From NCBI RefSeq assembly GCF_003391395.1, contig NZ_CP024190.1:930001-994000 (forward strand): a DNA stretch of 64,000 nt. Direction: 5' to 3'. Made by a program: the position numbers and the translations under genes. The DNA comes from Mycobacterium marinum (lineage in GTDB: Bacteria; Actinomycetota; Actinomycetes; Mycobacteriales; Mycobacteriaceae). Positions within the stretch are counted from its first letter, which is position 1, and every line of letters starts with the position of its first letter. The notes beneath the pieces are model-generated. The model searched no databases. It was not told where the DNA came from and worked only from the letters and a program-made list of their open reading frames with translations. This document shows positions 8,068-17,459 of this stretch, piece after piece.

Positions 8068-8862
8068 TCAATTTTCTGATGACTGAGGCGAATAAAAAGA
8101 CCCGATGAGATCGAGCGCATCGATTTCGGTCAACAGCAGGCTCAGGATTGCGGATCGGGCATGGTCGATGTCGCGATTCTGCCCCCACGTGGCGCGTGTC
8201 TCCACCGCCATCATGAATGCTTCGCGAGCGATGTCAGGGATGTCTCGCGGCAGCCGGGTGAGGTCCGCGGCATGGGTGAAGCAACTCCCGGGGTAGGGGC
8301 TGACGCATTGCTTGAGCATCTTCAGAAGCGTCTTCACGGCGAGCTTGTTGGTTTCGGGCTCGTCGTCCGCAAAGCATGCCCGCCGCCAGTTATGCATCTC
8401 CGCGAGCAGCAGTACAGCGCGTTCCTGTCGAAGTTGTTCGACGACGGTTTGCATCGGCGCGGCGGCAGCAAACGGTGCCGGGTTGATATGGAACTCTCCG
8501 CATTGAGCGACTTCGTACGTCATCGCCAGTGGTCGACCGCCGATTTTTGATGACCGGTCGAATTCTGTGCGCCACACGAGGTCAAACCCAATTCCGATGG
8601 CGGTGCGCTCGGTGAGGTCTTTGACGATGCGGTTGAGTTCCCCCAGCGTCTCCCCGCGTGGCGCATCGTCTCGGGCGATGCACACGATATTCAGGTCGCT
8701 CCATCCGGGTATTACATCGTCTTTAGCCAGTGAGCCACAGATGGCAATGGAGTCCAGAAAACCGAGGCTAATTGCCGCCGCCAAGAAATCGTCGGCCGCC
8801 GCGCGGTAGCATGACTTTGGCGCCCACCTGGTGATTACTCGATGGTCGGTCGATACACGCAT
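8068..8862 (-). CDS. Orphan nucleotidyltransferase-fold protein
   Basis: 264 residues. An N-terminal nucleotidyltransferase (KNTase/MNT-like) motif is readable as GSLAKDDVIPGWSDLNIV: the GS pair and first Asp (WSD) are present, but the second metal-binding position is Asn where active enzymes have Asp (SDxD). A later FDLVWR could supply the third carboxylate. The C-terminal half is helical (AVKTLLKMLKQCVS, DIPDIAREAFMMAVETRA), like the HEPN/kantamycin-type tails of such proteins. There is no obvious partner antitoxin or resistance gene next to it. It could be an inactive or altered nucleotidyltransferase, or an active enzyme using Asn. The weak ribosome-binding site makes the start uncertain. 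Function unknown. Confidence 0.7.
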   Translation of the reverse strand: MRVSTDHRVITRWAPKSCYRAAADDFLAAAISLGFLDSIAICGSLAKDDVIPGWSDLNIVCIARDDAPRGETLGELNRIVKDLTERTAIGIGFDLVWRTEFDRSSKIGGRPLAMTYEVAQCGEFHINPAPFAAAAPMQTVVEQLRQERAVLLLAEMHNWRRACFADDEPETNKLAVKTLLKMLKQCVSPYPGSCFTHAADLTRLPRDIPDIAREAFMMAVETRATWGQNRDIDHARSAILSLLLTEIDALDLIGSFYSPQSSEN

Positions 8863-9529
8863 CGATGTTGTGCCTTTCGCCCAATTGAGTTGCGACCGAT
8901 GACCGCGGATTTTTTAGGGTTGGCCGAGCGGCCTGTCGCAGACGCTGAACAGTGTGCTCTACAAGCGTTGAATCGTCAACCTTGCCCCCGAATCATTGCG
9001 CTCCCTAATTCATCCGGCGGTGACATCCGATGGCTAATTCACGGACCGCTGAAATACGCGTGGAACGCGTTGTGGGGCAGTGCGGGCCATCGATAGCGGC
9101 TGGGGCTGCTGCGAATCCGATGCCGCTTCCGGCGCAGTGCTTGGAGCGACGGTTGATGGCCCCGTCGAGGCATTTTGGGGCCTAGCGCGAAGCGCCGATG
9201 GCTGGGGAAGTGCCGCCTGGACGTGACGGCCGCCGCAAGCCGGGCCGGCAGACAGCGGTTGCCATCGGGCAAGCCGTTGGGTTGCACCTAAATCCCGCGC
9301 GCGAGGTGCCGCGTGCGGAAATCCGAAATGCTTCAGCAGGTCGCCATTAGCGTCTACGCTAGTTAGCGCAACGAGATATCTGATAGCGACGCATATGGAG
9401 AATATTGGGCGGTACAGGCCCGCGTGATGGGCGGTCTCAGCCGAGCCCCTTTTTAAGGGTCCAGCCGCGGCCGGTGTTTTTGGTCGCGCGGGCGATTTTG
9501 TGACCCGGTGGCGGAACACGAGGGTGAGG
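8863..9529. other. 667-bp intergenic stretch upstream of mmpS2, no supported gene
   Basis: It lies between the divergent 5' ends of the nucleotidyltransferase-like gene and mmpS2 and so must hold both promoters. I found no family resemblance in the short frames on either strand and no strong inverted repeat. Confidence 0.45.
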
Positions 9530-9967
9530 ATGATTCCGGTTACCAGCGTTGTGAGACGAATGTGGCTGCTGCTTGCTGTCATGGGCGTGGCCCTTGTCGC
9601 CGGGCTTGGTATTTACCGGCTCCATCGCGTTTTCGGTGTTCATGAGCAACCCGTTGTCCAGGCGGCAGCGGATACCGATGTTCCGCAGTTCAATCCGAAG
9701 TACGTCACCTACGAGGTCTACGGCCCCGCCCCGAGCGCACGGATCGCTTACCTGGACCCCGACGCCCACGTGCGCCAACTGTCAGACGTGCCCCTGCCGT
9801 GGTCGCAAACCGTCTCGACCTCGCTGCCCGCGGTCAGCGTGAACCTCTTGGCGCAGAGCAATGCCGAAGAACTCAGCTGCCGAATTCTGGTCAACGGAGC
9901 CGTCAAGGACCAGCGATCGGTGAGCAGACCCAAAGCCCTCACCTTCTGCCAGGTGACATCCGCATGA
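9530..9967 (+). CDS. mmpS2: MmpS family membrane protein (MmpS2-like)
   Basis: 145 residues from ATG 9530. One N-terminal membrane segment (MWLLLAVMGVALVAGLGIY) is followed by the periplasmic MmpS domain: FNPKYVTYEVYGPAPSARIAY, the VPLPWSQTVSTSLPAVSVNL core, and a conserved Cys pair in ELSCRILVNG and ALTFCQVTS. MmpS proteins are accessory periplasmic partners of the RND transporter MmpL. The start was chosen by comparison with MmpS2, whose N-terminus MI-VT-V-RMWLLL matches; an in-frame GTG at 9500 would add ten residues. The stop overlaps the mmpL2 start by 4 bp (ATGA), so the pair is translationally coupled. Confidence 0.9.
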   Translation: MIPVTSVVRRMWLLLAVMGVALVAGLGIYRLHRVFGVHEQPVVQAAADTDVPQFNPKYVTYEVYGPAPSARIAYLDPDAHVRQLSDVPLPWSQTVSTSLPAVSVNLLAQSNAEELSCRILVNGAVKDQRSVSRPKALTFCQVTSA

Positions 9968-12957
9968 GCGACGGGCACACCGCACCGGCGTCAAAGCCTC
10001 CGTTTGTGCCACGGACAATCCGCCGGTTTGCGGTGCTGGTGCTGTTGTTGTGGCTGGCCTACACCGCCATCGTCAACCTCGCCGTTCCGCAGTTGGAGGT
10101 GGTGGGGAAGGCGCATTCGGTATCGATGAGTCCCAGCGACGCCGAGTCCATTCAGGCGATCAGACATGTCGGTCAGGTGTTTGGTGAGTTTGACTCCGAC
10201 AATGCGGTCACGATCGTGCTGGAAAGCGACCAGAAACTCGGCGACGAGGCGCACCATTTTTATAGCGAGCTGATGAAGAGGCTCAAGGCCGATCCCCGCC
10301 ACGTCGCGCACATCCAAGATTTTTGGGGCGACCCGTTGACGGCGGCCGGATCGCAAAGCGCGGACGACAAAGCGGCCTATGTCGTGGTGTACATCGTCGG
10401 CAAGAACGAGACGGAGGCCTACGCCTCGGTCCATGCGGTGCGCCATATCGTGGACAACACTCCGGCGCCACCGGGCCTCAAGGCCTATGTGACCGGGCCG
10501 TCGGCCCTCAATGCAGATCAGGCCGAGGCTGGGGACAAAAGTATCGCCAAAGTGACCGCGATCACCAGCGTGGTGATCGCGGTGATGCTGCTTTTTATCT
10601 ACCGTTCCGTGGTCACCGCATTTCTCGTGCTGATCATGGTGGGAATTGACCTCGGTGCAATTCGCGGAACCATCGCTTTTCTCGCCAACCACAACATTTT
10701 CAATCTCTCCACCTTTGCGACCAATCTGCTGGTGCTCCTGGCCATCGCGGCCAGCACCGACTACGCGATATTCATGCTCGGGCGCTATCACGAAGCGCGC
10801 TATGCCGGCGAGGACCGAGAAACCGCCTTCTACACGATGTTCCACGGGACCGCGCACGTGATCCTGGGCTCCGGTTTGACCATTGCCGGCGCGATGTACT
10901 GCCTCAGCTTCGCCCGGCTCCCATATTTTCAAACGCTCGCCGCGCCATGCGCTATCGGCATGCTCGTCGCCGTCTTTGCGGCGCTCACGCTGGGACCCGC
11001 CGTGCTGGCGGTCGGTAGCGCCTTCAAGCTTTTCGACCCCAAACGCCGCGTCAACACGCGGCGCTGGCGCCGGGTCGGAACCGCGATTGTGCGCTGGCCT
11101 GGACCGGTTCTGGCGGCAACCTGCCTGGTCGCCTCTATCGGCCTGCTTGCCCTGCCCAGTTACAAGACAACGTATGACCTGCGCAAATTCATGCCATCAA
11201 GCATGCCGTCCAATGTCGGGGATGCGGCCGCCGGCCGGCACTTTTCACGGGCTCGGCTGAACCCCGAGGTGCTGATGGTCGAAACCAATCACGACATGCG
11301 TAATCCGGTCGACATGCTGGTGTTGGACAAAGTTGCCAAGAACATCTACCACAGTCCAGGAATCGAACAAGTCAAATCGATCACCCGGCCATTGGGTACG
11401 ACCATCAAGCACACTTCGATACCGTTCATCATCAGCATGCAGGGCGTTTCCAGCACCGAGAACATGCAGTTCATGAAAGCGCGAATGGATGACATGTTGA
11501 TCCAGGTGCAGGCGATGAACGTCACCATCGACACCATGCACACCATGTATCAGCTCATGGGCGAGGTTATCGACAACACCGTCGACATGGATCATCTCAC
11601 GCATGACATGTCGAATATCACCGACGGTTTACGGGATCGCCTAGCGAATTTCGAAGATTTCTTCCGTCCTATTCGCAGCTACTTCTACTGGGAAAAGCAT
11701 TGCTTCGATGTCCCGTTGTGCTGGTCGATAAGGCAGATATTCGACATGTTCGACAGCGTCGATCAGCTGAGTGAAAAGCTGGAATATCTGGTCAAAGACA
11801 TGGACATGCTGATCACGCTGCTACCCAAGATGCGTGCGCAGATTCCGCCGATGATCAACACCATGACGATCATGCGCGACATGCTGCTCGTCTGGCACGG
11901 CACACTGCAGTCGTTCTACGAGCAACAGGACTCGGGCAGCAAGGATCCCGGCGCAATGGGGCGGGTGTTCGACGCGGCCCAAATCGATGATTCGTTCTAT
12001 CTGCCGGAGTCGGCTTTCAAGAATCCGGATTTCCAACGTGGTCTGAAGATGTTCCTGTCCAAGGACGGCAAGGCGGCGCGGTTCATCATCGCGCTCGACG
12101 GCGACCCCGCGACGTCAGCGGGCATCTCGCGCGTCGCGTCGATCAAGCAGGAGGCGCGCGAGGCGATCAAGGGCACCCCGTTGCAGGGTGCGGCGATCTA
12201 TTTGGGCGGCACCGCGGCGACGTTCAAGGACATCAGCGAGGGCGCGACCTTCGATTTGCTGATTGCCGGCGTGGCCGCGATCAGCTTGATCGTGATCATC
12301 ATGATGCTGATCACCCGAAGCGTGGTGGCCGCCGCGGTGATCGTCGGGACCGTGCTGCTTTCCATGGGGTCTTCGTTCGGCCTATCCGTGCTGGTCTGGG
12401 AGGACATCCTCGGCATTGAGCTGTACTGGATGGTGCTGGCGATGTCGGTGATCCTGCTCCTGGCGGTGGGATCGGACTACAACCTGCTGCTGATCTCCCG
12501 GCTCAAAGAGGAGATCGGCGCCGGCCTCAATACCGGGATCATTCGTGCCATGGCCGGTACCGGAGGCGTGGTGACAGCCGCCGGAATGGTGTTTGCTGTG
12601 ACGATGTCGCTGTTCGTGTTCAGTGACTTGCGGATCATCGGGCAGATCGGCACCACCATCGGATTGGGCCTGCTGTTCGACACGCTGATCGTGCGCTCGT
12701 TCATGACGCCGTCCATCGCGGCGTTGCTGGGCCGTTGGTTCTGGTGGCCGCAACGAGTTCGCCCGCGCCCGGCCAGCCAAATGCTGCGGCCGTCGGGACC
12801 CCGCAGTCTGGTTCGTGCGCTCTTGCTGTCGCCGGAGAACAAGTCGCCAGAGGGCCATCGCCTTCCCGAACCTGGTGCCCCGGGCACGCCGAACAGCAGC
12901 GATGTCACCGTCGCCGGACGTGCGCCAATTCAGCCGTCAGGTGAGCTGCCACACTGA
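9964..12957 (+). CDS. mmpL2: RND transporter MmpL (MmpL2-like)
   Basis: 997 residues. Typical two-fold RND layout: the first membrane segment around residue 25 (VLVLLLWLAYTAIVNLAV), a periplasmic porter domain, then a membrane bundle with SLLF-type helices (VVIAVMLLFIYRSVVTAFLV, NLLVLLAIAASTDYAIFMLG). The DY pair in STDYAIF and in SDYNLLLISRL is the proton-relay signature of MmpL helices 4 and 10. Methionine-rich coiled segments (around MDDMLIQVQAMNVTIDTMHT) lie in the second periplasmic domain. MmpL proteins export lipids or siderophores across the inner membrane; the MmpL2 substrate is not known. It overlaps mmpS2 at its start, and Rv0508-like overlaps its stop by 1 bp. Confidence 0.92.
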   Translation: MSDGHTAPASKPPFVPRTIRRFAVLVLLLWLAYTAIVNLAVPQLEVVGKAHSVSMSPSDAESIQAIRHVGQVFGEFDSDNAVTIVLESDQKLGDEAHHFYSELMKRLKADPRHVAHIQDFWGDPLTAAGSQSADDKAAYVVVYIVGKNETEAYASVHAVRHIVDNTPAPPGLKAYVTGPSALNADQAEAGDKSIAKVTAITSVVIAVMLLFIYRSVVTAFLVLIMVGIDLGAIRGTIAFLANHNIFNLSTFATNLLVLLAIAASTDYAIFMLGRYHEARYAGEDRETAFYTMFHGTAHVILGSGLTIAGAMYCLSFARLPYFQTLAAPCAIGMLVAVFAALTLGPAVLAVGSAFKLFDPKRRVNTRRWRRVGTAIVRWPGPVLAATCLVASIGLLALPSYKTTYDLRKFMPSSMPSNVGDAAAGRHFSRARLNPEVLMVETNHDMRNPVDMLVLDKVAKNIYHSPGIEQVKSITRPLGTTIKHTSIPFIISMQGVSSTENMQFMKARMDDMLIQVQAMNVTIDTMHTMYQLMGEVIDNTVDMDHLTHDMSNITDGLRDRLANFEDFFRPIRSYFYWEKHCFDVPLCWSIRQIFDMFDSVDQLSEKLEYLVKDMDMLITLLPKMRAQIPPMINTMTIMRDMLLVWHGTLQSFYEQQDSGSKDPGAMGRVFDAAQIDDSFYLPESAFKNPDFQRGLKMFLSKDGKAARFIIALDGDPATSAGISRVASIKQEAREAIKGTPLQGAAIYLGGTAATFKDISEGATFDLLIAGVAAISLIVIIMMLITRSVVAAAVIVGTVLLSMGSSFGLSVLVWEDILGIELYWMVLAMSVILLLAVGSDYNLLLISRLKEEIGAGLNTGIIRAMAGTGGVVTAAGMVFAVTMSLFVFSDLRIIGQIGTTIGLGLLFDTLIVRSFMTPSIAALLGRWFWWPQRVRPRPASQMLRPSGPRSLVRALLLSPENKSPEGHRLPEPGAPGTPNSSDVTVAGRAPIQPSGELPH

Positions 12958-13232
12958 TGCCCATGACACAGCCAACACATCGCCGGCAGGTGGAGCTATT
13001 GACCCGCGATGGTTGCGCGATCTGCTTGCGAGTGCACGCGCAGTTGGCCGAGTTGGCCGGTGAGCTCGACTTTGACCTGGTCAGCACCGATGTCGACGTC
13101 GCCGCGTCGGCCGGCAACGCACAATTGCGGGCCGAGTTCGGCGACCGGCTGCCGGTGATTCTGCTGGATGGGCGCGAGCACAGCTACTGGGAAGTCGACG
13201 AACCCCGGCTGCGGGCTGACCTGGCCAGCTGA
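12957..13232 (+). CDS. Glutaredoxin-like thiol protein (DUF836 type, Rv0508-like)
   Basis: 91 residues with a thioredoxin-fold glutaredoxin-like pattern: ELLTRDGCAICLRVHAQL (CxxC active site CAIC), the cis-Pro segment RLPVILLDG, and the conserved acidic end EVDEPRLRADL. It belongs to the small DUF836 glutaredoxin-like family, probably a cytosolic thiol-disulfide protein. It overlaps mmpL2 by one base (TGATG) and lies 110 bp before hemA. An ATG two codons inside is an equally possible start. The partner protein is unknown. Confidence 0.85.
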   Translation: MPMTQPTHRRQVELLTRDGCAICLRVHAQLAELAGELDFDLVSTDVDVAASAGNAQLRAEFGDRLPVILLDGREHSYWEVDEPRLRADLAS

Positions 13233-13259
13233 GGAGCCCATACCCGTCTAGTCGATTAT

Positions 13260-13278
13260 TTGGTAGCCCAACTACCAA
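13260..13278. promoter_or_regulatory. Perfect 7-5-7 inverted repeat upstream of hemA
   Basis: TTGGTAG, five bases, CTACCAA, about 65 bp before the hemA GTG. The size and symmetry suit a dimeric repressor operator. It is not the Rex consensus TTGTGA-N6-TCACAA that controls hemACD in Streptomyces, although the position is similar. No T-tract follows, so a terminator is less likely. Confidence 0.45.
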
Positions 13279-13342
13279 GCGTCTACCGTAGAGAGCAGTT
13301 CACTTTCTCGAGACGCAAGGGAGCGGGCCAGGTGATGCTGCC

Positions 13343-14764
13343 GTGAGCATCTTGCTCTTCGGGGTTTCGCACCGTAGTGCGCCGGTCTCCGTCCTGGAAC
13401 AACTCAGCATCGACGAGTCCGAGCAAGTCAAAATCGTCGACCGGGTGCTGCAGTCGCCGCTGGTCACCGAGGCCATGGTGCTGTCGACGTGCAACCGCGT
13501 CGAGGTATACGCCGTTGTCGAGGCGTTCCACGGCGGTTTGTCGGCGATTGGACAGGTGCTCTCCGATCACTCCGGTATGTCGATGGGGGAGCTGACCAAA
13601 CACGCTTACGTGCGCTATAGCGAGGCGGCCGTCGAGCACCTGTTCGCGGTGGCCAGCGGACTGGATTCGGCGGTGGTCGGCGAGCAGCAGGTGCTCGGCC
13701 AGGTGCGCCGTTCGTACTCCGCCGCCGAGGCCAACCGCACCGTCGGCCGGGTGCTGCACGAGCTGGCCCAGCGCGCGCTGTCGGTGGGCAAACGGGTGCA
13801 CTCGGAGACCTCGATCGACGCCGCGGGTGCCTCGGTGGTGTCGGTCGCGCTGGGCATCGCCGAACGCAAGCTGGGCGGTTTGGGCGCCAAGACCGCCGTG
13901 GTCATCGGAGCGGGGTCGATGGGGGCGCTCTCCAGCGCACATCTGACCCGGGCCGGCATCGGCAAAGTCCACGTGCTGAACCGTTCGCTGGCCCGTGCAC
14001 AGCGGCTGGCCGGCAAGATCAGGCAGTCGGGCGTGCTCGCCGAAGCCCGGACACTGGACCGGCTGGCCGAAGTGCTGACCGACGCAGATGTGGTGGTCAG
14101 TTGCACCGGGGCGGTGGCTCCGGTGGTTTCCCTGGCCGACGTGCACCACGCGCTGGCCACCGCACGCCGCGACGAGACGACCCGGCCCCTGGTCATCTGT
14201 GATCTGGGGATGCCCCGCGATGTCGACCCGGCCGTGGCCGGGCTGCCCGGTGTCTGGCTGATCGACGTGGAGCGGGTGCAACGCGAACCGTCGGCCCATG
14301 CCGCTTCCGCCGACGTTGCTGCGGCCCGCCACATTGTCGCGGCCGAAGTCGCCGGCTATCTGGCGGGGCAGCGGATGGCCGAAGTCACTCCGACCGTTAC
14401 GGCGCTGCGCCAGCGTGCCGCGGACGTGGTCGAGGCGGAATTGTTGCGCCTGGACAACCGGCTGCCGGGGCTGGACAGCGCCGAACGCGACGAGGTGGCC
14501 CGCACGGTGCGACGGGTGGTCGACAAGCTGCTGCACGCGCCGACGGTGCGGATCAAACAACTGGCCAGTGCCCCTGGTGGCGACAGCTATGCCGAGGCAT
14601 TGCGCGAGCTGTTCCAACTGGACCAGACCGCCGTCGACGCCGTAGCGACCGCCGGCGAATTGCCCTTCTTTTCAAGCGGATTGGATGCCGGAGCCGGCCC
14701 GCAGGGCGCTGATGGCCCGTCGGCCGGCCCGACCCCGTCTGCCCCCAACCCTTCCGCCGAGTAG
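13343..14764 (+). CDS. hemA: Glutamyl-tRNA reductase
   Basis: 473 residues. It reduces glutamyl-tRNA(Glu) to glutamate-1-semialdehyde with NADPH, the first committed step of C5 tetrapyrrole synthesis. The catalytic Cys is in MVLSTCNRVEVYAV near residue 50; the N-terminal SILLFGVSHRSAPV is diagnostic. The NADPH-binding stretch is AVVIGAGSMGALSSAHL, and the C-terminal dimerisation helices end with RELFQLDQTAVDAV. A Pro/Gly/Ala-rich tail of about 30 residues follows. The start is GTG 13343. It leads the hemA-hemC-hemD-hemB block; hemC starts within about 15 bp of its stop, so co-transcription is likely. HemL, which uses its product, is at the right end of this window. Confidence 0.97.
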   Translation: MSILLFGVSHRSAPVSVLEQLSIDESEQVKIVDRVLQSPLVTEAMVLSTCNRVEVYAVVEAFHGGLSAIGQVLSDHSGMSMGELTKHAYVRYSEAAVEHLFAVASGLDSAVVGEQQVLGQVRRSYSAAEANRTVGRVLHELAQRALSVGKRVHSETSIDAAGASVVSVALGIAERKLGGLGAKTAVVIGAGSMGALSSAHLTRAGIGKVHVLNRSLARAQRLAGKIRQSGVLAEARTLDRLAEVLTDADVVVSCTGAVAPVVSLADVHHALATARRDETTRPLVICDLGMPRDVDPAVAGLPGVWLIDVERVQREPSAHAASADVAAARHIVAAEVAGYLAGQRMAEVTPTVTALRQRAADVVEAELLRLDNRLPGLDSAERDEVARTVRRVVDKLLHAPTVRIKQLASAPGGDSYAEALRELFQLDQTAVDAVATAGELPFFSSGLDAGAGPQGADGPSAGPTPSAPNPSAE

Positions 14765-14777
14765 CTGATTGGCGCAC

Positions 14778-15722
14778 GTGATCCGGATAGGCACCCGGGG
14801 CAGCCTGCTGGCCACCACCCAGGCTGCGACCGTTAGAGACGCTCTCATCGCCAATGGCCATGCCGCCGAGCTGGTCACCATAAGCACGCTCGGCGATCGA
14901 TCCTCGGCGCCGATCGAAACTCTCGGTGTGGGGGTTTTCACCACCGCGCTGCGCGAGGCTATCGAGGACGGCCGCGTCGACGCCGCTGTGCACTCGCACA
15001 AAGATTTGCCAACCGCCCAGGACCCCAGGTTCACCATTGCGGCCATTCCGCCACGACAGGACCCCCGCGACGCAGTTGTCGCCCGCGACGGGCTGGTGCT
15101 CGGGGAATTGCCGGTCGGTTCGCTGGTGGGAACCTCGTCGCCGCGGCGGGCCGCGCAGCTTAGAGCATTGGGTCTCGGTTTGGAAATCCGCCCCCTAAGA
15201 GGCAACCTAGATACCAGGTTGAACAGGGTAAGTAATGGTGATCTTGACGCCATCGTGGTGGCTCGGGCCGGGCTGGCCCGGCTGGGCCGTCTCGACGACG
15301 TCACCGAGACGCTGGAGCCGGTACAGATGTTGCCAGCGCCTGCTCAAGGTGCGCTCGCGATCGAATGTCGAGCCGGCGATAGTCGGCTGACAACAGTGTT
15401 GGCGGAGTTGGACGACGCCGACACGCGGGCAGCGGTCACCGCCGAGCGAGCCCTGCTCGCCGAACTGGAGGCTGGTTGCTCCGCGCCGGTGGGTGCGATC
15501 GCTGAGGTGGTCGAGTCCATCGACGAGGAGGGACGGGTTTTCGAAGAGCTGTCGCTACGCGGCTGCGTGGCGGCACTGGACGGATCCGACGTGATCCGCG
15601 CGTCCGGAATCGGCACTTCCGGTCGGGCACGGGAGCTTGGGCTCGCCGTTGCCGCGGAGCTGTTCGAGCTGGGCGCTCGAGAGCTGATGTGGGGAGAGGG
15701 CAATTCCCCGCAAGGAAGTTGA
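14778..15722 (+). CDS. hemC: Porphobilinogen deaminase (hydroxymethylbilane synthase)
   Basis: 314 residues from GTG 14778 (IRIGTRGSLLATTQA). It polymerises four porphobilinogens into hydroxymethylbilane. Visible: HSHKDLPT with the catalytic Asp, the GTSSPRRAAQLRALG substrate-binding arginines, RGNLDTRLNRV, LPAPAQGALAIE, and LEAGCSAPVGA with the Cys that carries the dipyrromethane cofactor. A TTG at 14769 would add three residues; GTG 14778 matches the usual mycobacterial N-terminus. The stop is immediately followed by the hemD GTG, with no spacer. Confidence 0.97.
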   Translation: MIRIGTRGSLLATTQAATVRDALIANGHAAELVTISTLGDRSSAPIETLGVGVFTTALREAIEDGRVDAAVHSHKDLPTAQDPRFTIAAIPPRQDPRDAVVARDGLVLGELPVGSLVGTSSPRRAAQLRALGLGLEIRPLRGNLDTRLNRVSNGDLDAIVVARAGLARLGRLDDVTETLEPVQMLPAPAQGALAIECRAGDSRLTTVLAELDDADTRAAVTAERALLAELEAGCSAPVGAIAEVVESIDEEGRVFEELSLRGCVAALDGSDVIRASGIGTSGRARELGLAVAAELFELGARELMWGEGNSPQGS

Positions 15723-17420
15723 GTGAGTGACTTGGGAGCGACAATGATGACGCGAGGGCGCAAGCCGAGGCCGGGCCGCATTACTTATGTGGGCTCTGGC
15801 CCAGGTGACCCGGGTCTGTTGACCACACGGGCCGCCGCGGTACTGGCGAACGCCGCCCTGGTGTTCACGGACCCCGATGTGCCTGAATCGGTGCTGGCAC
15901 TGATCGGTAACGATCTGCCGCCCGTCTCCGGGCCGGCGCCCGCGACTGCAGTGGCCGACAATGCTGACGCTGCGACCGGCGGCCCCGCGGAGGGTGAGTC
16001 CGACCAGGCGGTCTCGGCGGTGGTCTCTAGTGGTCCGGACATCCGCCCGGCGCTGGGTGATCCCACCGAAGTTGCCAAAACGCTGACCGCCGAAGCCCGT
16101 TCGGGCGCCGACGTGGTGCGTTTGGTGGCCGGTGACCCGATGTCGGTGGACGCGGTGATCGCCGAGGTCAACGCCATTACCCGCAGCCACCTGCAGATCG
16201 AGATCCTGCCCGGTCTGGCGGCAACCAGCGCGGTCCCGACCTATGCGGGACTGCCCCTGGGCTCCGCGCACACGGTTGCCGACGTGCGTGGCGACGTGGA
16301 CTGGGAGGCGCTGGCCGCCGCACCGGGTCCGCTGATCCTGCAGGCCACCGCGTCACATCTGGCTGACGCGGCCCGCACGCTGGTTGAGCACGAGCTGGCG
16401 GACACAACGCCGTGCGTGGTGACCGCGCACGGAACCACCTGCCAACAGCGCTCGGTGGAAACCACCCTGCAGGGGCTGACCGATCCGGCCATCCTGGGCG
16501 GAACCGACCCTGCCGGCCCGCTGACCGGGCCGCTGGTGGTGACCATCGGCAAGACCGTGAGCAATCGCGCCAAGCTGAACTGGTGGGAGAGCCGGGCACT
16601 GTACGGCTGGACCGTGTTGGTACCCCGAACCAAAGACCAGGCCGGCGAAATGAGCGAGCGGCTGACGTCCTACGGTGCCCTGCCGGTCGAGGTGCCGACG
16701 ATCGCCGTCGAACCGCCGCGCAGCCCGGCGCAGATGGAACGCGCGGTTAAAGGCCTCGTCGACGGCCGGTTCCAATGGGTCGTGTTCACCTCCACCAACG
16801 CCGTGCGCGCGGTGTGGGAGAAGTTCGGCGAGTTCGGCCTGGACGCCCGGGCGTTCTCCGGAGTGAAGATCGCCTGTGTGGGCGAGTCGACTGCCGATCG
16901 GGTTCGCGCTTTCGGGATCAGCCCGGAGCTGGTCCCGGCCGGGGAACAGTCCTCGCTGGGCCTGCTGGACGAATTCCCGCCCTACGACAGCATTTTCGAT
17001 CCGGTCAACCGGGTGTTGCTGCCGCGCGCTGACATCGCCACCGAGACGCTGGCCGAGGGGCTGCGCGAGCGTGGCTGGGAGATCGAGGACGTGACGGCCT
17101 ACCGCACGGTGCGGGCCGCTCCGCCGCCGGCGGCCACCCGCGAGATGATCAAGACGGGCGGTTTCGACGCGGTCTGCTTCACCTCGAGTTCTACGGTGCG
17201 CAATCTGGTCGGTATCGCCGGTAAGCCGCACGCGCGGACCATCATCGCCTGCATCGGACCCAAGACCGCCGAAACGGCCGCCGAGTTCGGGCTCCGGGTG
17301 GATGTCCAACCCGAGACCGCCGCGGTGGGCCCGCTGGTGGACGCGCTGGCCGAGCACGCCGCCCGGCTGCGCGCCGAAGGAGCCCTGCCCCCGCCTCGCA
17401 AGAAGAGTCGCCGGCGCTAG
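15723..17420 (+). CDS. hemD: Fused uroporphyrin methyltransferase-like/uroporphyrinogen-III synthase (HemD/CysG-like)
   Basis: 565 residues. The N-terminal half resembles SAM uroporphyrinogen methyltransferases (ITYVGSGPGDPGLLTTRAAAV, VRLVAGDPMSVD, LPGLAATSAVPTYAG, VVTAHGTTCQQRSV). The C-terminal half, from about residue 295 (WTVLVPRTKDQAGEMSERL), is a HemD domain that cyclises hydroxymethylbilane to uroporphyrinogen III, with FTSTNAVRAVWEKF and CFTSSSTVRNLVG. This two-domain fusion is normal in actinobacteria. The GTG at 15723 abuts the hemC stop; ATG codons at 15744 and 15747 are alternatives. The methyltransferase half lacks the usual Asp-rich SUMT loop spacing, and its activity is uncertain. 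Confidence 0.94.
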   Translation: MSDLGATMMTRGRKPRPGRITYVGSGPGDPGLLTTRAAAVLANAALVFTDPDVPESVLALIGNDLPPVSGPAPATAVADNADAATGGPAEGESDQAVSAVVSSGPDIRPALGDPTEVAKTLTAEARSGADVVRLVAGDPMSVDAVIAEVNAITRSHLQIEILPGLAATSAVPTYAGLPLGSAHTVADVRGDVDWEALAAAPGPLILQATASHLADAARTLVEHELADTTPCVVTAHGTTCQQRSVETTLQGLTDPAILGGTDPAGPLTGPLVVTIGKTVSNRAKLNWWESRALYGWTVLVPRTKDQAGEMSERLTSYGALPVEVPTIAVEPPRSPAQMERAVKGLVDGRFQWVVFTSTNAVRAVWEKFGEFGLDARAFSGVKIACVGESTADRVRAFGISPELVPAGEQSSLGLLDEFPPYDSIFDPVNRVLLPRADIATETLAEGLRERGWEIEDVTAYRTVRAAPPPAATREMIKTGGFDAVCFTSSSTVRNLVGIAGKPHARTIIACIGPKTAETAAEFGLRVDVQPETAAVGPLVDALAEHAARLRAEGALPPPRKKSRRR

Positions 17421-17459
17421 TGGTGCACGCGGAGGGATGCTAGTGGCGGGCCGCCACTG

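Noticed and set aside
7619..8086. Plus-strand frame of 155 codons in the PE_PGRS upstream region
   Set aside because: No domain, poor codon pattern and no ribosome-binding site.
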